Shown: one piece after another, positions 9,229-20,923 of the stretch
How the letters are laid out: each line of letters opens with the position of its first letter
Numbering within the stretch: position 1 is the stretch's first letter
Assembly (NCBI RefSeq): GCF_008122505.1
Contig: NZ_VSSB01000001.1
Location: forward strand, 2,402,891 to 2,466,890
Source of the DNA: Agromyces mariniharenae
Lineage (GTDB): Bacteria; Actinomycetota; Actinomycetes; Actinomycetales; Microbacteriaceae
Length of the DNA stretch: 64,000 nucleotides
Direction: 5' to 3'
Program-made: the position numbers and the translations under genes
Notes under the pieces: model-generated
The model's database searches: none
Seen by the model: the letters and a program-made list of their open reading frames with translations, nothing else
Told to the model about the DNA's origin: nothing

Positions 9229-9240
9229 TACACTCGACGG
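9229..9240 (+). promoter_or_regulatory. -10 box of leaderless recQ promoter
   Basis: TACACT (9229-9234) is followed by six bases and the GTG start at 9241. Confidence 0.55.
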
Positions 9241-11271
<2,031 letters not shown>

Positions 11272-11291
11272 CCCGTCCGTCGGGTCCCCGC

Positions 11292-11297
11292 TAGGAT
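11292..11297 (+). promoter_or_regulatory. Putative -10 box, tandem membrane-protein gene 1
   Basis: CGCTAGGATCG contains TAGGAT 53 nt before the start of the first paralogue. The same CGCTAGNATCG sequence precedes the other two paralogues at nearly the same distance. Confidence 0.5.
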
Positions 11298-11349
11298 CGC
11301 CGCAAGCGCGGTTCGCCGCGGCATCCGTTCGCCCGACCGAGGGAGTGCC

Positions 11350-11781
11350 ATGTCAGACCAGTTCGCGACGAAACGGCCGCTCGGCGTCACGATCGTGGCG
11401 GCGCTCTCGATCATCGCCGGCATCATCGACGTGATCGCGGGCATCATGCTGCTCGCCGTGCAGGCGGACCCCGAGGTCGTCGAGCGGATGGGCGGTTCCG
11501 GGCTGGTGGTGACCGCCGCGATCATCTCGCTGCTGCTCGGTGCGGCGATGATCATCATCGCCTTCGGCCTGCTGCGCGGGAACGCGACCGCCCGGATCGC
11601 CGCGACGGTGCTGCAGGTGTTCTCGCTGGCGCAGTCGATCTGGCTGGCCGTCGTCAACCCGGCGCTGCTCCCGAGCGAGATCCTGAGCGCCCTCCTCGCG
11701 ATCGCCCTGCTCTTCCTCCTCTGGTCGGGAGAGGCGAGCCGGTACTTCCGTGGTCTCGCCCCCGACGAACCGACCGCCTGA
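11350..11781 (+). CDS. Four-helix membrane protein, tandem paralogue 1
   Basis: This 143-residue protein has four predicted membrane helices and short loops. It shares with the next two genes the pattern RPxGVTIVA, IIDVIAGI, GAAMIIIAFGLLRGNATAR and a final WS/WTR segment. The ATG is preceded by GAGGGAG. The three are clearly paralogous and resemble small DUF-type membrane proteins of actinobacteria; the function is unknown. The gene has its own promoter-like box. Confidence 0.75.
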   Translation: MSDQFATKRPLGVTIVAALSIIAGIIDVIAGIMLLAVQADPEVVERMGGSGLVVTAAIISLLLGAAMIIIAFGLLRGNATARIAATVLQVFSLAQSIWLAVVNPALLPSEILSALLAIALLFLLWSGEASRYFRGLAPDEPTA

Positions 11782-11790
11782 GGCTCAAAA

Positions 11791-11925
11791 CCGAGCGACA
11801 AGGGCCGCCTGCCGTTCGACCTGCCGTCGAGCATGGCCGCCGTCGAGGCCAACCGGCCTGACGTGCCATTCGACACCGCCGATCCGCTGTTCCGCTTCGG
11901 CCACGGCCTGCGCTTCGAGGGCTGA
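11791..11925 (+). pseudogene. C-terminal remnant of a GH3 beta-glucosidase
   Basis: A 44-codon stretch with no start codon of its own reads PSDKGRLPFDLPSSMAAVEA then NRPDVPFDTADPLFRFGHGL and RFEG-stop. GRLPF..P.S......PD.P.DT.DPLF.FG.GL is the highly conserved C-terminal end of family GH3 beta-glucosidases. The frame is closed by the stop codon of the preceding gene a few codons upstream, so nothing else of the enzyme remains. It looks like the scar of a deletion or recombination that removed a GH3 gene. Confidence 0.75.
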
Positions 11926-12003
11926 TCCACCGCACCGTAGCCGTCGCGATCGCCATCGTCCGGCGGATGCCGCGCGCCCTCGCCGCGGCATCCGCCACCG
12001 CGC

Positions 12004-12009
12004 TAGCAT
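12004..12009 (+). promoter_or_regulatory. Putative -10 box, tandem membrane-protein gene 2
   Basis: TAGCAT inside GCGCTAGCATCG, 54 nt before the start codon of the second paralogue; same context as 11292 and 12498. Confidence 0.5.
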
Positions 12010-12062
12010 CGGCCTCACGGGACGCAGTGGTCGCGTCTCCCGAAGCGAATGGGGTGCGCATC

Positions 12063-12500
12063 ATGACGGATTCTGCAGAGGTCAAGCGGCCGGTCGTCGT
12101 CTCGATCGTCGCGGTCGTGGCGTTCATCTCGGGCGTGTACGACATCATCTCGGGCATCCTGCTGATCTTCCAGGCGAACGATCCCACGGTGAACGCCGCG
12201 TTCGGCGGCTCGGGCGGCGTGCTGGCCGCCTCCATCGGGTCGATGATCCTCGGCGCCATCGTGGTGGCCCTGTCGTTCGGCCTGTGGACCGGCAACTGGG
12301 TCGCGCGCATGATCGTGACCGTCGTGCGAGCGCTGTCGCTCATCAAGTCGCTGTTCCTCGCGGTGGCGTGGATGGGCAACCCGGTCGGCGAGTGGGCGAA
12401 CGTCGCGCTCTCGGCGATCGTGCTCATCCTGCTCTGGACGCGCCCCGCGAGCGCCTACTTCAACGCGACGGCCCGCGCCAAGGAACGCGCCAAGCGCTAG
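12063..12500 (+). CDS. Four-helix membrane protein, tandem paralogue 2
   Basis: The protein is 145 residues from ATG 12063; an upstream in-frame start at 11967 would place the promoter-like box inside the gene and adds an unrelated Ala/Arg stretch. It has four helices with the paralogue pattern VYDIISGI, GAIVVALSFGLWTGNWVAR and ILLWTRPASAYF, and a basic tail (ARAKERAKR). Function unknown. Its stop codon TAG is part of the promoter box of the third copy. Confidence 0.75.
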   Translation: MTDSAEVKRPVVVSIVAVVAFISGVYDIISGILLIFQANDPTVNAAFGGSGGVLAASIGSMILGAIVVALSFGLWTGNWVARMIVTVVRALSLIKSLFLAVAWMGNPVGEWANVALSAIVLILLWTRPASAYFNATARAKERAKR

Positions 12501-12503
12501 CAT
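12498..12503 (+). promoter_or_regulatory. Putative -10 box, tandem membrane-protein gene 3
   Basis: TAGCAT in GCGCTAGCATCG overlaps the stop codon of paralogue 2 and lies 50 nt before the start of paralogue 3. Confidence 0.5.
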
Positions 12504-12552
12504 CGCACCAGGCGCGCCGCGTCCTGGCGGCGCCGATGTGGGGGAGTCATCG

Positions 12553-12954
12553 ATGTCGAATTCCGTCGACCGACCGGGCGGCGTGACGCTCGTCGCCGTG
12601 CTGACCTGGATCGGGGGTGCGCTCGACATCCTGGGCGGCACGATCCTGCTGTTCCAGACGAGCATCGCCTCGACCGTCGAGCAGTTCGGCGGCGCCAGTC
12701 AGCTCATCCTGTCCGCGATCGGCGCGATCCTCGTCGGCGCCATCGTCATCGTCGTGGCCGTCAGCCTCATGCGAGGCCGCAGCTGGGCCCGGGTCGTGAT
12801 CACGGTCTTCGAGGTGATCTCGATCATCATCTCGATCTTCTTCGCGATCGCGTACCCGGCCGGTGCGATCGGCGAGTACGTCGGCGCGGCCATCTCGCTC
12901 GTGATCATCGCGCTGCTCTGGACGCGGCGGGCGAACGCCTTCTTCCGCAGCTGA
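12553..12954 (+). CDS. Four-helix membrane protein, tandem paralogue 3
   Basis: This 133-residue protein starts at ATG 12553 behind GGGGGAG; a GTG at 12538 is possible but would consume the ribosome-binding site. It has four helices and the paralogue signatures ALDILGGTILLF, GAIVIVVAVSLMRGRSWAR and IALLWTRRANAFF. Function unknown. A perfect hairpin follows 9 bp after the stop and closes the tandem array. Confidence 0.75.
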   Translation: MSNSVDRPGGVTLVAVLTWIGGALDILGGTILLFQTSIASTVEQFGGASQLILSAIGAILVGAIVIVVAVSLMRGRSWARVVITVFEVISIIISIFFAIAYPAGAIGEYVGAAISLVIIALLWTRRANAFFRS

Positions 12955-12963
12955 ACCGCGGTT

Positions 12964-12995
12964 CGATGGGCGGATGCCGCTGCATCCGCCCATCG
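12964..12995 (+). terminator. Hairpin terminator after the tandem array
   Basis: CGATGGGCGGATGC (12964-12977) and GCATCCGCCCATCG (12982-12995) form a perfect 14-bp stem with a CGCT loop. No T-tract follows. Confidence 0.7.
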
Positions 12996-13061
12996 CCGCT
13001 GTCACCGGGCACGGATGCCGCGGCATCCGCTTGTGGACACTGCAACGTGCGGTCAGCGCGT

Positions 13062-13114
13062 GTTTGTAGGGTCCCGACAGCCCCGTCCGAGGGGTCCCGC
13101 ACACCGTTTGTAGG
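13062..13114 (+). promoter_or_regulatory. Direct repeats in the acyl-CoA oxidase promoter region
   Basis: GTTTGTAGG occurs at 13062-13070 and again at 13106-13114, 44 bp apart. Two GGGTCCCG elements lie between them. They sit 85-135 bp before the acyl-CoA oxidase start and may be a regulator's binding sites; the regulator is not encoded next to the gene. Confidence 0.35.
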
Positions 13115-13198
13115 CGGCGGACGCCTCGTTTCCGGCCCTCGTGAGGGCGTCCTAGCGTGGAACGGCAGCCCGCCGAACAGCGAAGGACAGAACCGACG

Positions 13199-15334
13199 AT
13201 GGTTGACACGGCAACCCCTACTTCCTCGAAGACGACCGGCGACACGACCGCCGCCACCGTCCCAGCGACGCCCGCGCGCGACCAGTCCGCGGCGCCCATC
13301 CAGGCCCCGCCCGCCGCGGCGCAGCCCGACTCGCCGCGCATCGACGTCGAGCAGCTCGCGCACCAGCTCCTCGGCACGTGGCCCGAGATCCGGCTCGCGG
13401 CCCGCGCCCGCGCGGCGGAGCCCGAGTACCAGCGCATCGACGGCCAGTCCATGGAGGAGCACCGCGAGCGCGTGCTCGGGCAGCTCAAGCGCCTCGTCGA
13501 GTCGGGCGCCGTGCACAAGGCGTTCCCGAAGGAGCTCGGCGGCGAGGAGGACCACGGCGGCAACATCGCCGCGTTCGAGGAGCTCGTGCTCGCCGACCCC
13601 AGCCTGCAGATCAAGTCGGGCGTGCAGTGGGGCCTCTTCGGCGCCGCCGTGCTGCACCTCGGCACGACCCCGCACCACGAGAAGTGGCTGCCGGGCATCA
13701 TGAGCCTCGAGGTGCCCGGCGCCTTCGCGATGACCGAGACCGGGCACGGCTCGGACGTCGCGGCCATCGGCACCACGGCGACCTACGACCCCGAGACCGA
13801 GGAGTTCGTGATCCACACGCCGTTCCGTGGCGCCTGGAAGGACTACCTCGGCAACGCGGCCGTGCACGGCATCGCGGCGGTCGTGTTCGCCCAGCTCGTC
13901 ACCAAGGGCGTGAACCACGGCGTGCACGCGTTCTACGTGCCGATCCGCGACGAGCAGGGCGAGTTCCTGCCCGGCGTCGGCGGCGAGGACGACGGCCTCA
14001 AGGGCGGCCTCAACGGCATCGACAACGGTCGCCTGCACTTCACCGACGTTCGCGTCCCGCGCGAGAACCTGCTGAACCGCTACGGCGACGTCGCCCCCGA
14101 CGGCTCGTACACGAGCCCCATCGCGAGCCCCGGCCGTCGCTTCTTCACGATGCTCGGCACGCTCGTGCAGGGTCGCGTGTCGCTCGACGGCGCGTCGACC
14201 ATCGCCGCGGCCATGGGACTCGACATCGCGATCACGTACGGCAACCAGCGCCGCCAGTTCAACGCCGCGAGCGATGTGGACGAGGAGGTGCTGCTCGACT
14301 ACCAGCGTCACCAGCGCCGGCTCATCCCGAAGCTCGCGACGACGTACGCGCAGGTCTTCGCGCACGACGAGTTCCTCGTGAAGTTCGACGCGGTGTTCTC
14401 GGGAAAGGCCGAAACCGATGACGACCGGCAGGACCTCGAGACGATCGCCGCGGCGCTGAAGCCGCTCTCGACGTGGCACGCGCTCGAGACGCTGCAGGAG
14501 GCCCGCGAGGCCTGCGGTGGCGCCGGGTTCCTCGCCGAGAATCGCATCGTCGGCCTGCGCCAGGACCTCGACATCTACGTGACGTTCGAGGGCGACAACA
14601 ACGTGCTGCTCCAGCTCGTCGCCAAGCGCCTGCTCACGGACTACTCGAAGCAGTTCGCGAACGCCGACGCCGGCGCGCTCGCGCGCTACGTCGTCGCGCA
14701 GACGGCCGACCGTGCCTACCACGGCTCGGGCCTGCGCCGCCTCGCGCAGACGATCGCCGACTTCGGGTCGACGGCCCGCTCGGTCTCGGAGCTCCGCGAC
14801 GAGGAGACGCAGCGCGAGCTGCTCACCGGCCGCGTCGAGACGATGATCGCCGAGATCGCGGGCCGGCTCCGCGATGCGCGCAAGCTGCCGAAGGCGGACT
14901 CCGCGGCCGCGTTCAACCGCAACCAGAACGAGCTCATCGAGGCCGCCCGGGCGCACGCCGAGCTGCTGCAGTGGGAGGCGTTCACGCGCGGCCTCGCAAA
15001 GACGACCGACCCGGGCACGAAGCAGGTGCTCACGTGGGTGCGCGACCTGTTCGGCCTCGGCCTCGTCGAGAAGCACCTCGCGTGGTACCTCATCCACGGT
15101 CGCCTCTCGCCGCAGCGGGGGCAGGCCGTCACGGCCTACATCGACCGGCTCGTCGAGCGCCTGCGCCCGCATGCGCAGGACCTCGTCGACGCGTTCGGCT
15201 TCGCGCCCGAGCACCTGCGCGCGAGCATCGCGACGAGCGCCGAGCTCGAGCGCCAGGACGAGGCCCGCGCGTACTACGCGGAGCGCCGCGCGGCGGGCAC
15301 GCTGCCCGCTCCGGAGAAGAACTCGAAGAAGTAG
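13199..15334 (+). CDS. Acyl-CoA oxidase / dehydrogenase-family flavoenzyme
   Basis: This 711-residue enzyme oxidises acyl-CoA to trans-2-enoyl-CoA (first step of beta-oxidation) with FAD. A Pro/Ala-rich leader of about 50 residues precedes the acyl-CoA dehydrogenase core. Flavin-site residues are visible in AMTETGHGSDVAAIGTTATY (about 180) and the oxidase-type WKDYLGNAAVHG. The EACGGAGFL and TFEGDN motifs (about 438-465) carry the probable catalytic Glu. The C-terminal ACOX helical domain is complete. Length and motifs match acyl-CoA oxidases rather than the shorter dehydrogenases. I chose ATG 13199 (GAAGGA upstream) over GTG 13157. The end is marked by a REP element. Confidence 0.88.
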   Translation: MVDTATPTSSKTTGDTTAATVPATPARDQSAAPIQAPPAAAQPDSPRIDVEQLAHQLLGTWPEIRLAARARAAEPEYQRIDGQSMEEHRERVLGQLKRLVESGAVHKAFPKELGGEEDHGGNIAAFEELVLADPSLQIKSGVQWGLFGAAVLHLGTTPHHEKWLPGIMSLEVPGAFAMTETGHGSDVAAIGTTATYDPETEEFVIHTPFRGAWKDYLGNAAVHGIAAVVFAQLVTKGVNHGVHAFYVPIRDEQGEFLPGVGGEDDGLKGGLNGIDNGRLHFTDVRVPRENLLNRYGDVAPDGSYTSPIASPGRRFFTMLGTLVQGRVSLDGASTIAAAMGLDIAITYGNQRRQFNAASDVDEEVLLDYQRHQRRLIPKLATTYAQVFAHDEFLVKFDAVFSGKAETDDDRQDLETIAAALKPLSTWHALETLQEAREACGGAGFLAENRIVGLRQDLDIYVTFEGDNNVLLQLVAKRLLTDYSKQFANADAGALARYVVAQTADRAYHGSGLRRLAQTIADFGSTARSVSELRDEETQRELLTGRVETMIAEIAGRLRDARKLPKADSAAAFNRNQNELIEAARAHAELLQWEAFTRGLAKTTDPGTKQVLTWVRDLFGLGLVEKHLAWYLIHGRLSPQRGQAVTAYIDRLVERLRPHAQDLVDAFGFAPEHLRASIATSAELERQDEARAYYAERRAAGTLPAPEKNSKK

Positions 15335-15343
15335 CTCACAGGT

Positions 15344-15436
15344 GGTCGAGTAGCGCCCGCCGGAGGCGGACGCGTATCGAGACCGGGTGACGGATCTCGA
15401 GACGCGTCGCGCTTCGCGCGGCGCTACTCGATCACC
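15344..15436. repeat. Composite REP element (copy 2 plus inverted unit)
   Basis: 15344-15384 is identical to the 41-bp element at 2127-2167. It is followed by a related unit in opposite orientation (CTCGAGACGCG ... GCGCTACTCGATCACC, 15396-15436). The two units together form a long imperfect hairpin between the convergent acyl-CoA oxidase and ABC permease genes, and could serve both as bidirectional terminator. Confidence 0.75.
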
Positions 15437-15444
15437 GGGGGTGC

Positions 15445-16289
15445 TTACCTCCGCAGCCGGCGATACGCCGACGCCGCGAGCGGCACGAACACGAGTGCGA
15501 TCGCGAGCGGCCACACGGATGCCGCGAGCACCGCGTTCTCCGCGAGCCATCCGGTCGTGACCCCGGTCGGGTTGCCGAACAGCTCGCGTGCTGCCGTGGC
15601 GGTCGCCGAGACAGGGTTCCACTCGGCGATCACCCCGAGCCACCCGGGCATCGTCTCTGCCGAGACGAACACGGTCGAGAGGAAGCCGACGGGCCACACG
15701 AGCACCTGCACCGCCGTGGTGGCGCCCGTGCCGCGGAAGCGGAGCCCGAGGAAGATCCCGACCCACAGCAGGGCGAACCGGAGCCACAGCAGGAGCAGCA
15801 CGCCCAGCGCGATCTCCGCGGGCCCCGTCGTCGGCCGCCAGCCGATGAGCAGGCCGCCCACCATCAGCACCGCCAGGTTGAGCACCGAGTTGCCGAGGTC
15901 GGCGATCGCCCGCCCGAGCGCGACCGACGCGCTCGAGATCGGCAGCGACCGGAAGCGGTCCGTGATGCCGCGCTTCGCGTCCTCGGACATGGCGGTCATC
16001 GTGGTCTCGAGGCCGAACAGCATCGCCAGCGCGAACATCCCCGGCAGGAGGTAGGCGATGTAGTCGCCGCCGCCCGGCACCTCGATCGCGCCGCCGAAGA
16101 GGAACGCGAACAGCAGGATCAGCATGATGTTGAACGCGAGTCCGAAGACGACGCCCCACGGCTCGCGCACCTGGTGCAGCACGTCGCGCCCGGCGATGAG
16201 CGCGCCCTCGCGGAGCGGATTCGAGCGGCGGTCGCGCAACCCGGGGGCGGCGGCGATGCCGCGGGCGGGCGTGGGGTGGGTCGCGGCGC

Positions 16290-16293
<4 letters not shown>
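15445..16293 (-). CDS. ABC-2 type permease, DrrB-like
   Basis: This 282-residue permease has six hydrophobic segments. It has the ABC-2 membrane signature (YLLPGMFALAMLFG, then EDAKRGITDRFRSLPISSASVALGR) typical of DrrB/daunorubicin-type exporters. Its start overlaps the ATPase gene by 4 bp (16290-16293), so they form a two-gene operon. It probably exports a lipophilic drug-like compound or lipid; the substrate is unknown. Control is probably by the divergent TetR protein. Confidence 0.9.
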
Positions 16294-17321
<1,028 letters not shown>

Positions 17322-17333
17322 CGGACCCTTTCA

Positions 17334-17378
17334 GCGTATGGCGTACGGGGTTGTTTCATTTGACCGTACATCATACGG
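17334..17378. promoter_or_regulatory. Twin operator for the divergent TetR regulator
   Basis: Two palindromes of the form CGTA-N5-TACGG lie in the 76-bp divergent intergenic region. Copy 1 is GCGTATGGCGTACGG (17334-17348) and copy 2 is CCGTACATCATACGG (17364-17378). Their centres are 30 bp apart, close to three helical turns, so two dimers would bind the same face. Copy 2 ends 6 bp before the regulator's TAGGCT -10 box. This is the expected layout of autoregulation plus exporter repression. Confidence 0.7.
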
Positions 17379-17384
17379 AGAATG

Positions 17385-17397
17385 TAGGCTAGCCCCC
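17385..17397 (+). promoter_or_regulatory. -10 box of leaderless tetR promoter
   Basis: TAGGCT (17385-17390), seven bases, then GTG at 17398. Confidence 0.55.
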
Positions 17398-18165
17398 GTG
17401 TCGACCGAATCCACGGGCCGGGGCGAGCCCGACCGCACGCTGCGCCTGCTGTGGCGCGACCGGCTGGGCGAGCCGGTGGGCTCGCGCGGTCCGAAGCAGC
17501 GCGCGAGCGTCGACGCGGTCGTCGACACGGCGATCGCGCTCGCCGACGAGGAGGGCATGGAGGCGCTCTCGATGCGCCGCATCGCCGAGCGCCTCGGCCT
17601 GAAGCCGATGTCGGTGTACACCTACGTGCCGGGCAAGGCCGAGCTCATCGACCTGATGGTCGACCGGGTCGCGGGCGAGCAGCCGCTGCCCGAGCTGCGG
17701 GGATCGCTGCGCGAGCGCCTCGAGCAGCTGGCACAGCTGACGTGGGACGAGCTGCTGCGGCATCCGTGGCTGCTCTCGATCGACACGAGCCGGCCGCCGC
17801 TCGGCCCGAACGTCTCGGACCGCTGGGAGTGGAGCCTGCGGGCCATCGAGGGGCTCGGGCTCAGCGATCTCGACATGGACCAGGTGATCACGCTCGTGGT
17901 CGGCTTCGTCTCCGGGCCGGCGCGCGCCTACGTCGACGCCGAGCGCCTGCACCGCTCGACGACCGAGACCGACGAGGAGTGGTGGGAGCGCAACGCGCCG
18001 GTGCTCGGCGAGATCATGGATCCGACGCGCTACCCCATCTCAGGCCGGGTCGGGCAGGCGGCCGGTGAGGAGTACGGCGCGCCGTCCGATCCCGAGCGCG
18101 CGTTCCGCTTCGGTCTCGCCCGCGTCATCGACGGGATCGAGGCGTACGTCGCGTCAGCGCGCTGA
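17398..18165 (+). CDS. TetR-family regulator of the DrrAB-like exporter
   Basis: The protein is 255 residues from GTG 17398, which sits 7 nt after a -10 box. An N-terminal tail precedes the HTH (VDAVVDTAIALADEEG ... MRRIAERLGLKPMSVYTYV, about residues 40-80). The HTH ends with the PMSVYTYVP version typical of TetR proteins that carry the TetR_C ligand domain, which covers about residues 90-245. It is divergent from the exporter, with a twin palindrome between the two genes, so it most likely represses the exporter until an effector binds. Confidence 0.88.
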   Translation: MSTESTGRGEPDRTLRLLWRDRLGEPVGSRGPKQRASVDAVVDTAIALADEEGMEALSMRRIAERLGLKPMSVYTYVPGKAELIDLMVDRVAGEQPLPELRGSLRERLEQLAQLTWDELLRHPWLLSIDTSRPPLGPNVSDRWEWSLRAIEGLGLSDLDMDQVITLVVGFVSGPARAYVDAERLHRSTTETDEEWWERNAPVLGEIMDPTRYPISGRVGQAAGEEYGAPSDPERAFRFGLARVIDGIEAYVASAR

Positions 18166-18167
18166 GG

Positions 18168-18341
18168 TCACTCCGACGGCGGCTTCATGAGCGCTCCGGC
18201 CGCGAGGCCGACCGCGAGGCCGGCCGCGAGCCAGAGCCAGAACCCGGTCCAGAGGCTGATGCCGACCCCGACCACGGCGCCCACGACGAGCCCGACGATG
18301 AGCTGCTTGCGGCGGGCGGGGGTCATCGGTTCGGAGGCCAT
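18168..18341 (-). CDS. Small two-helix membrane protein (57 aa)
   Basis: A 57-residue frame begins MASEPMTPARRKQL and has one long glycine-rich hydrophobic region of about 40 residues, probably two helices (VVGAVVGVGISLWTGFW and LAAGLAVGLAAGALM). Codon choice is G/C at third positions. A minus-strand TAGGCT box (18348-18353) stands exactly six bases before its ATG, so it is probably transcribed as a leaderless mRNA. It converges with the TetR gene with 2 bp between stops. Function unknown. Confidence 0.65.
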   Translation of the reverse strand: MASEPMTPARRKQLIVGLVVGAVVGVGISLWTGFWLWLAAGLAVGLAAGALMKPPSE

Positions 18342-18371
18342 GCCTCCAGCCTAGGCGGCGCGGGTGCGCGG

Positions 18372-19166
18372 TCAGCGGGAGCGGTACTCGCGCACGTGCG
18401 CCACCTCGAACACGAACGGCAGGGCGTCGAGGTCGCGCGGGGCATCCGTCGGCAGCTCGTAGACGTCGAGCATGAGCTGCACCGGGTAGGCGAGCGACTG
18501 CTCCACGGTCCTCACGAGCCGCCCGTCGACGAAGAAGCGCAGGCGCTCGGGCAGCCACTCGACGGCGTAGTCGTGGAACTCGGTGAGGTCGCCGTCGACG
18601 CGCACCTTCTCGAAGTCCATGACGAGTCGCGGGTCGTGCTGCGGCTTCACGCCGACGCCGACGAGGCCCGAGTCCTCGCCCACTTCGCTGCCGAAGATCT
18701 CGAAGATGCAGATCTCTCCGCAGTTCGCGGTCTCGTCCTCGAATCCGATCGGCCAGAGCGCGACCATGGCCGACGGATGCCGGATGGCCCGCACACGGGC
18801 CTCGATGACGCCGAAGTGGGGCAGCCAGAGGCGCTCCTCGTCCTGCTCCTCGCGCACGACGAGTCCGGCGCGGAAGCGGTGCTGGCCCACCGGGCTGCCG
18901 AGCGGGCCCGAGAACTGGCCCGTCTGCAGGTGCGAGACCCGCACGTCGCCGTCGTACTCGGGCGACCACGGCTCGGTGTCGCGGTCGATGCGCAGCTTCA
19001 GCGTGCCGTCGGAGACCTCGTACCGGGCACGTGTCGCCGCGCGCGAGCTCCAGTGCGGTGTGTAGTAGGGAAGCCAGCGCGTGTCGGCGAGGTCGTCGCC
19101 GTCGAACTGCTCGTCGACCGCGAGCACGTAGCCGTCGAGGTCGAGGGTCGTGGCATCCGTCGTCAT
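18372..19166 (-). CDS. GH16-like beta-jelly-roll protein, active-site variant
   Basis: This 264-residue protein has no signal peptide. The fold signature of family GH16 is visible (DEQFDGDDL, RYEVSDGTLKLRI, GVIEARVRA, MVALWPIGFEDE, FHDYAVEWLPERLRFFVDGRLVRTV). The catalytic strand reads GEICIFEIFG where GH16 enzymes have E-I-D-I-x-E. Both glutamates are kept but the assisting Asp is replaced by Cys, so activity is doubtful or altered. The start ATG has AGGGGAG upstream. It may be an intracellular glycan-binding or hydrolase protein; function is unproven. Confidence 0.7.
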   Translation of the reverse strand: MTTDATTLDLDGYVLAVDEQFDGDDLADTRWLPYYTPHWSSRAATRARYEVSDGTLKLRIDRDTEPWSPEYDGDVRVSHLQTGQFSGPLGSPVGQHRFRAGLVVREEQDEERLWLPHFGVIEARVRAIRHPSAMVALWPIGFEDETANCGEICIFEIFGSEVGEDSGLVGVGVKPQHDPRLVMDFEKVRVDGDLTEFHDYAVEWLPERLRFFVDGRLVRTVEQSLAYPVQLMLDVYELPTDAPRDLDALPFVFEVAHVREYRSR

Positions 19167-19216
19167 CGTCGGTCGCTCCCCTTCCGCGACGCCTGCGTCG
19201 CCCGCTGCTGCTGTCG

Positions 19217-20239
<1,023 letters not shown>

Positions 20240-20271
20240 CTATGCCCGGGTGTGCGCGCGGGAACGAGGAG

Positions 20272-20285
20272 CTGTCGCGCGACAG
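20272..20285. other. 14-bp perfect palindrome upstream of mdh
   Basis: CTGTCGCGCGACAG reads the same on both strands and lies 42 bp upstream of the mdh start, between DUF427 and mdh. It may be an operator of mdh or a small terminator stem of the DUF427 transcript. Confidence 0.35.
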
Positions 20286-20318
20286 GAGACCGACGCCGCG
20301 CGCCCGACGCCGGACGCG

Positions 20319-20813
20319 TCACCAGCCGAACGAGCCCGCCACGCCCTTGAACGGGCCGACGACGTCGGACGTGATCCAGCCGCCGTAGAACCCGCCGGGT
20401 TGCGGCACCACCGTCTCGCCGTCGACCGTGCACGCGTCCATCGGGCCCGCGTAGACGGCGACGCGATCGGCGAGCACCTCGAACCCGGCCGACGGGGTCG
20501 GGTAGTTCCACGCCGCGCGCTCGGCCACCGAGTCGCCGCCCCGCACGGTCAGGTAGCGGGCCGCGCCCTTGAACTCGCAGAACGACCGGCCCGCCGCGGG
20601 CTCGAGCGAACCGGGTGCGAACGCCGCGATCGGCACGTAGTAGACGGGCGGATGGCTGGTCTCGAGCACGCGCACGACGTCGCGCGTGTCCACCACGCGC
20701 TCGCCGCCGAGGTCGATCGTCACGCGCACGTCGACGGCCTCGGCGCGCGGGGGACGCGGGTAGTCCCAGACGGACTCCTGCCCAGGAGCCGCGGATGCCG
20801 GGACGGGGCGCAT
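20319..20813 (-). CDS. DUF427 domain protein
   Basis: This 164-residue protein is almost entirely one DUF427 domain. Conserved family features visible are ESVWDYPRPP near the N-terminus, VYYVP, SFCEFKGAARYL (about 90) and PGGFYGGWITSDVVGPFKG at the end. The family is widespread in actinobacteria and has a small beta-barrel fold with unknown function. ATG 20813 excludes an Arg-rich upstream extension of the frame that is not part of the family. Confidence 0.85.
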   Translation of the reverse strand: MRPVPASAAPGQESVWDYPRPPRAEAVDVRVTIDLGGERVVDTRDVVRVLETSHPPVYYVPIAAFAPGSLEPAAGRSFCEFKGAARYLTVRGGDSVAERAAWNYPTPSAGFEVLADRVAVYAGPMDACTVDGETVVPQPGGFYGGWITSDVVGPFKGVAGSFGW

Positions 20814-20911
20814 GGCGGGAGCGTACGACGCGAGGCTGGGAGCGGGCGGCACGTGGGCCGGTGGGGGTGCAGCGGCGGCGCGGCGGGTGTCGGCGGCATC
20901 CGCGGATCGTC

Positions 20912-20923
20912 TAGCGTGTCGGC
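20912..20923 (+). promoter_or_regulatory. -10 box of leaderless pip promoter
   Basis: TAGCGT (20912-20917), six bases, ATG at 20924. Confidence 0.55.

Noticed and set aside
11750..12586. 278-codon plus-strand frame across the tandem array
   Set aside because: Arg/Pro-rich, out of frame with the paralogues and with the GH3 remnant.
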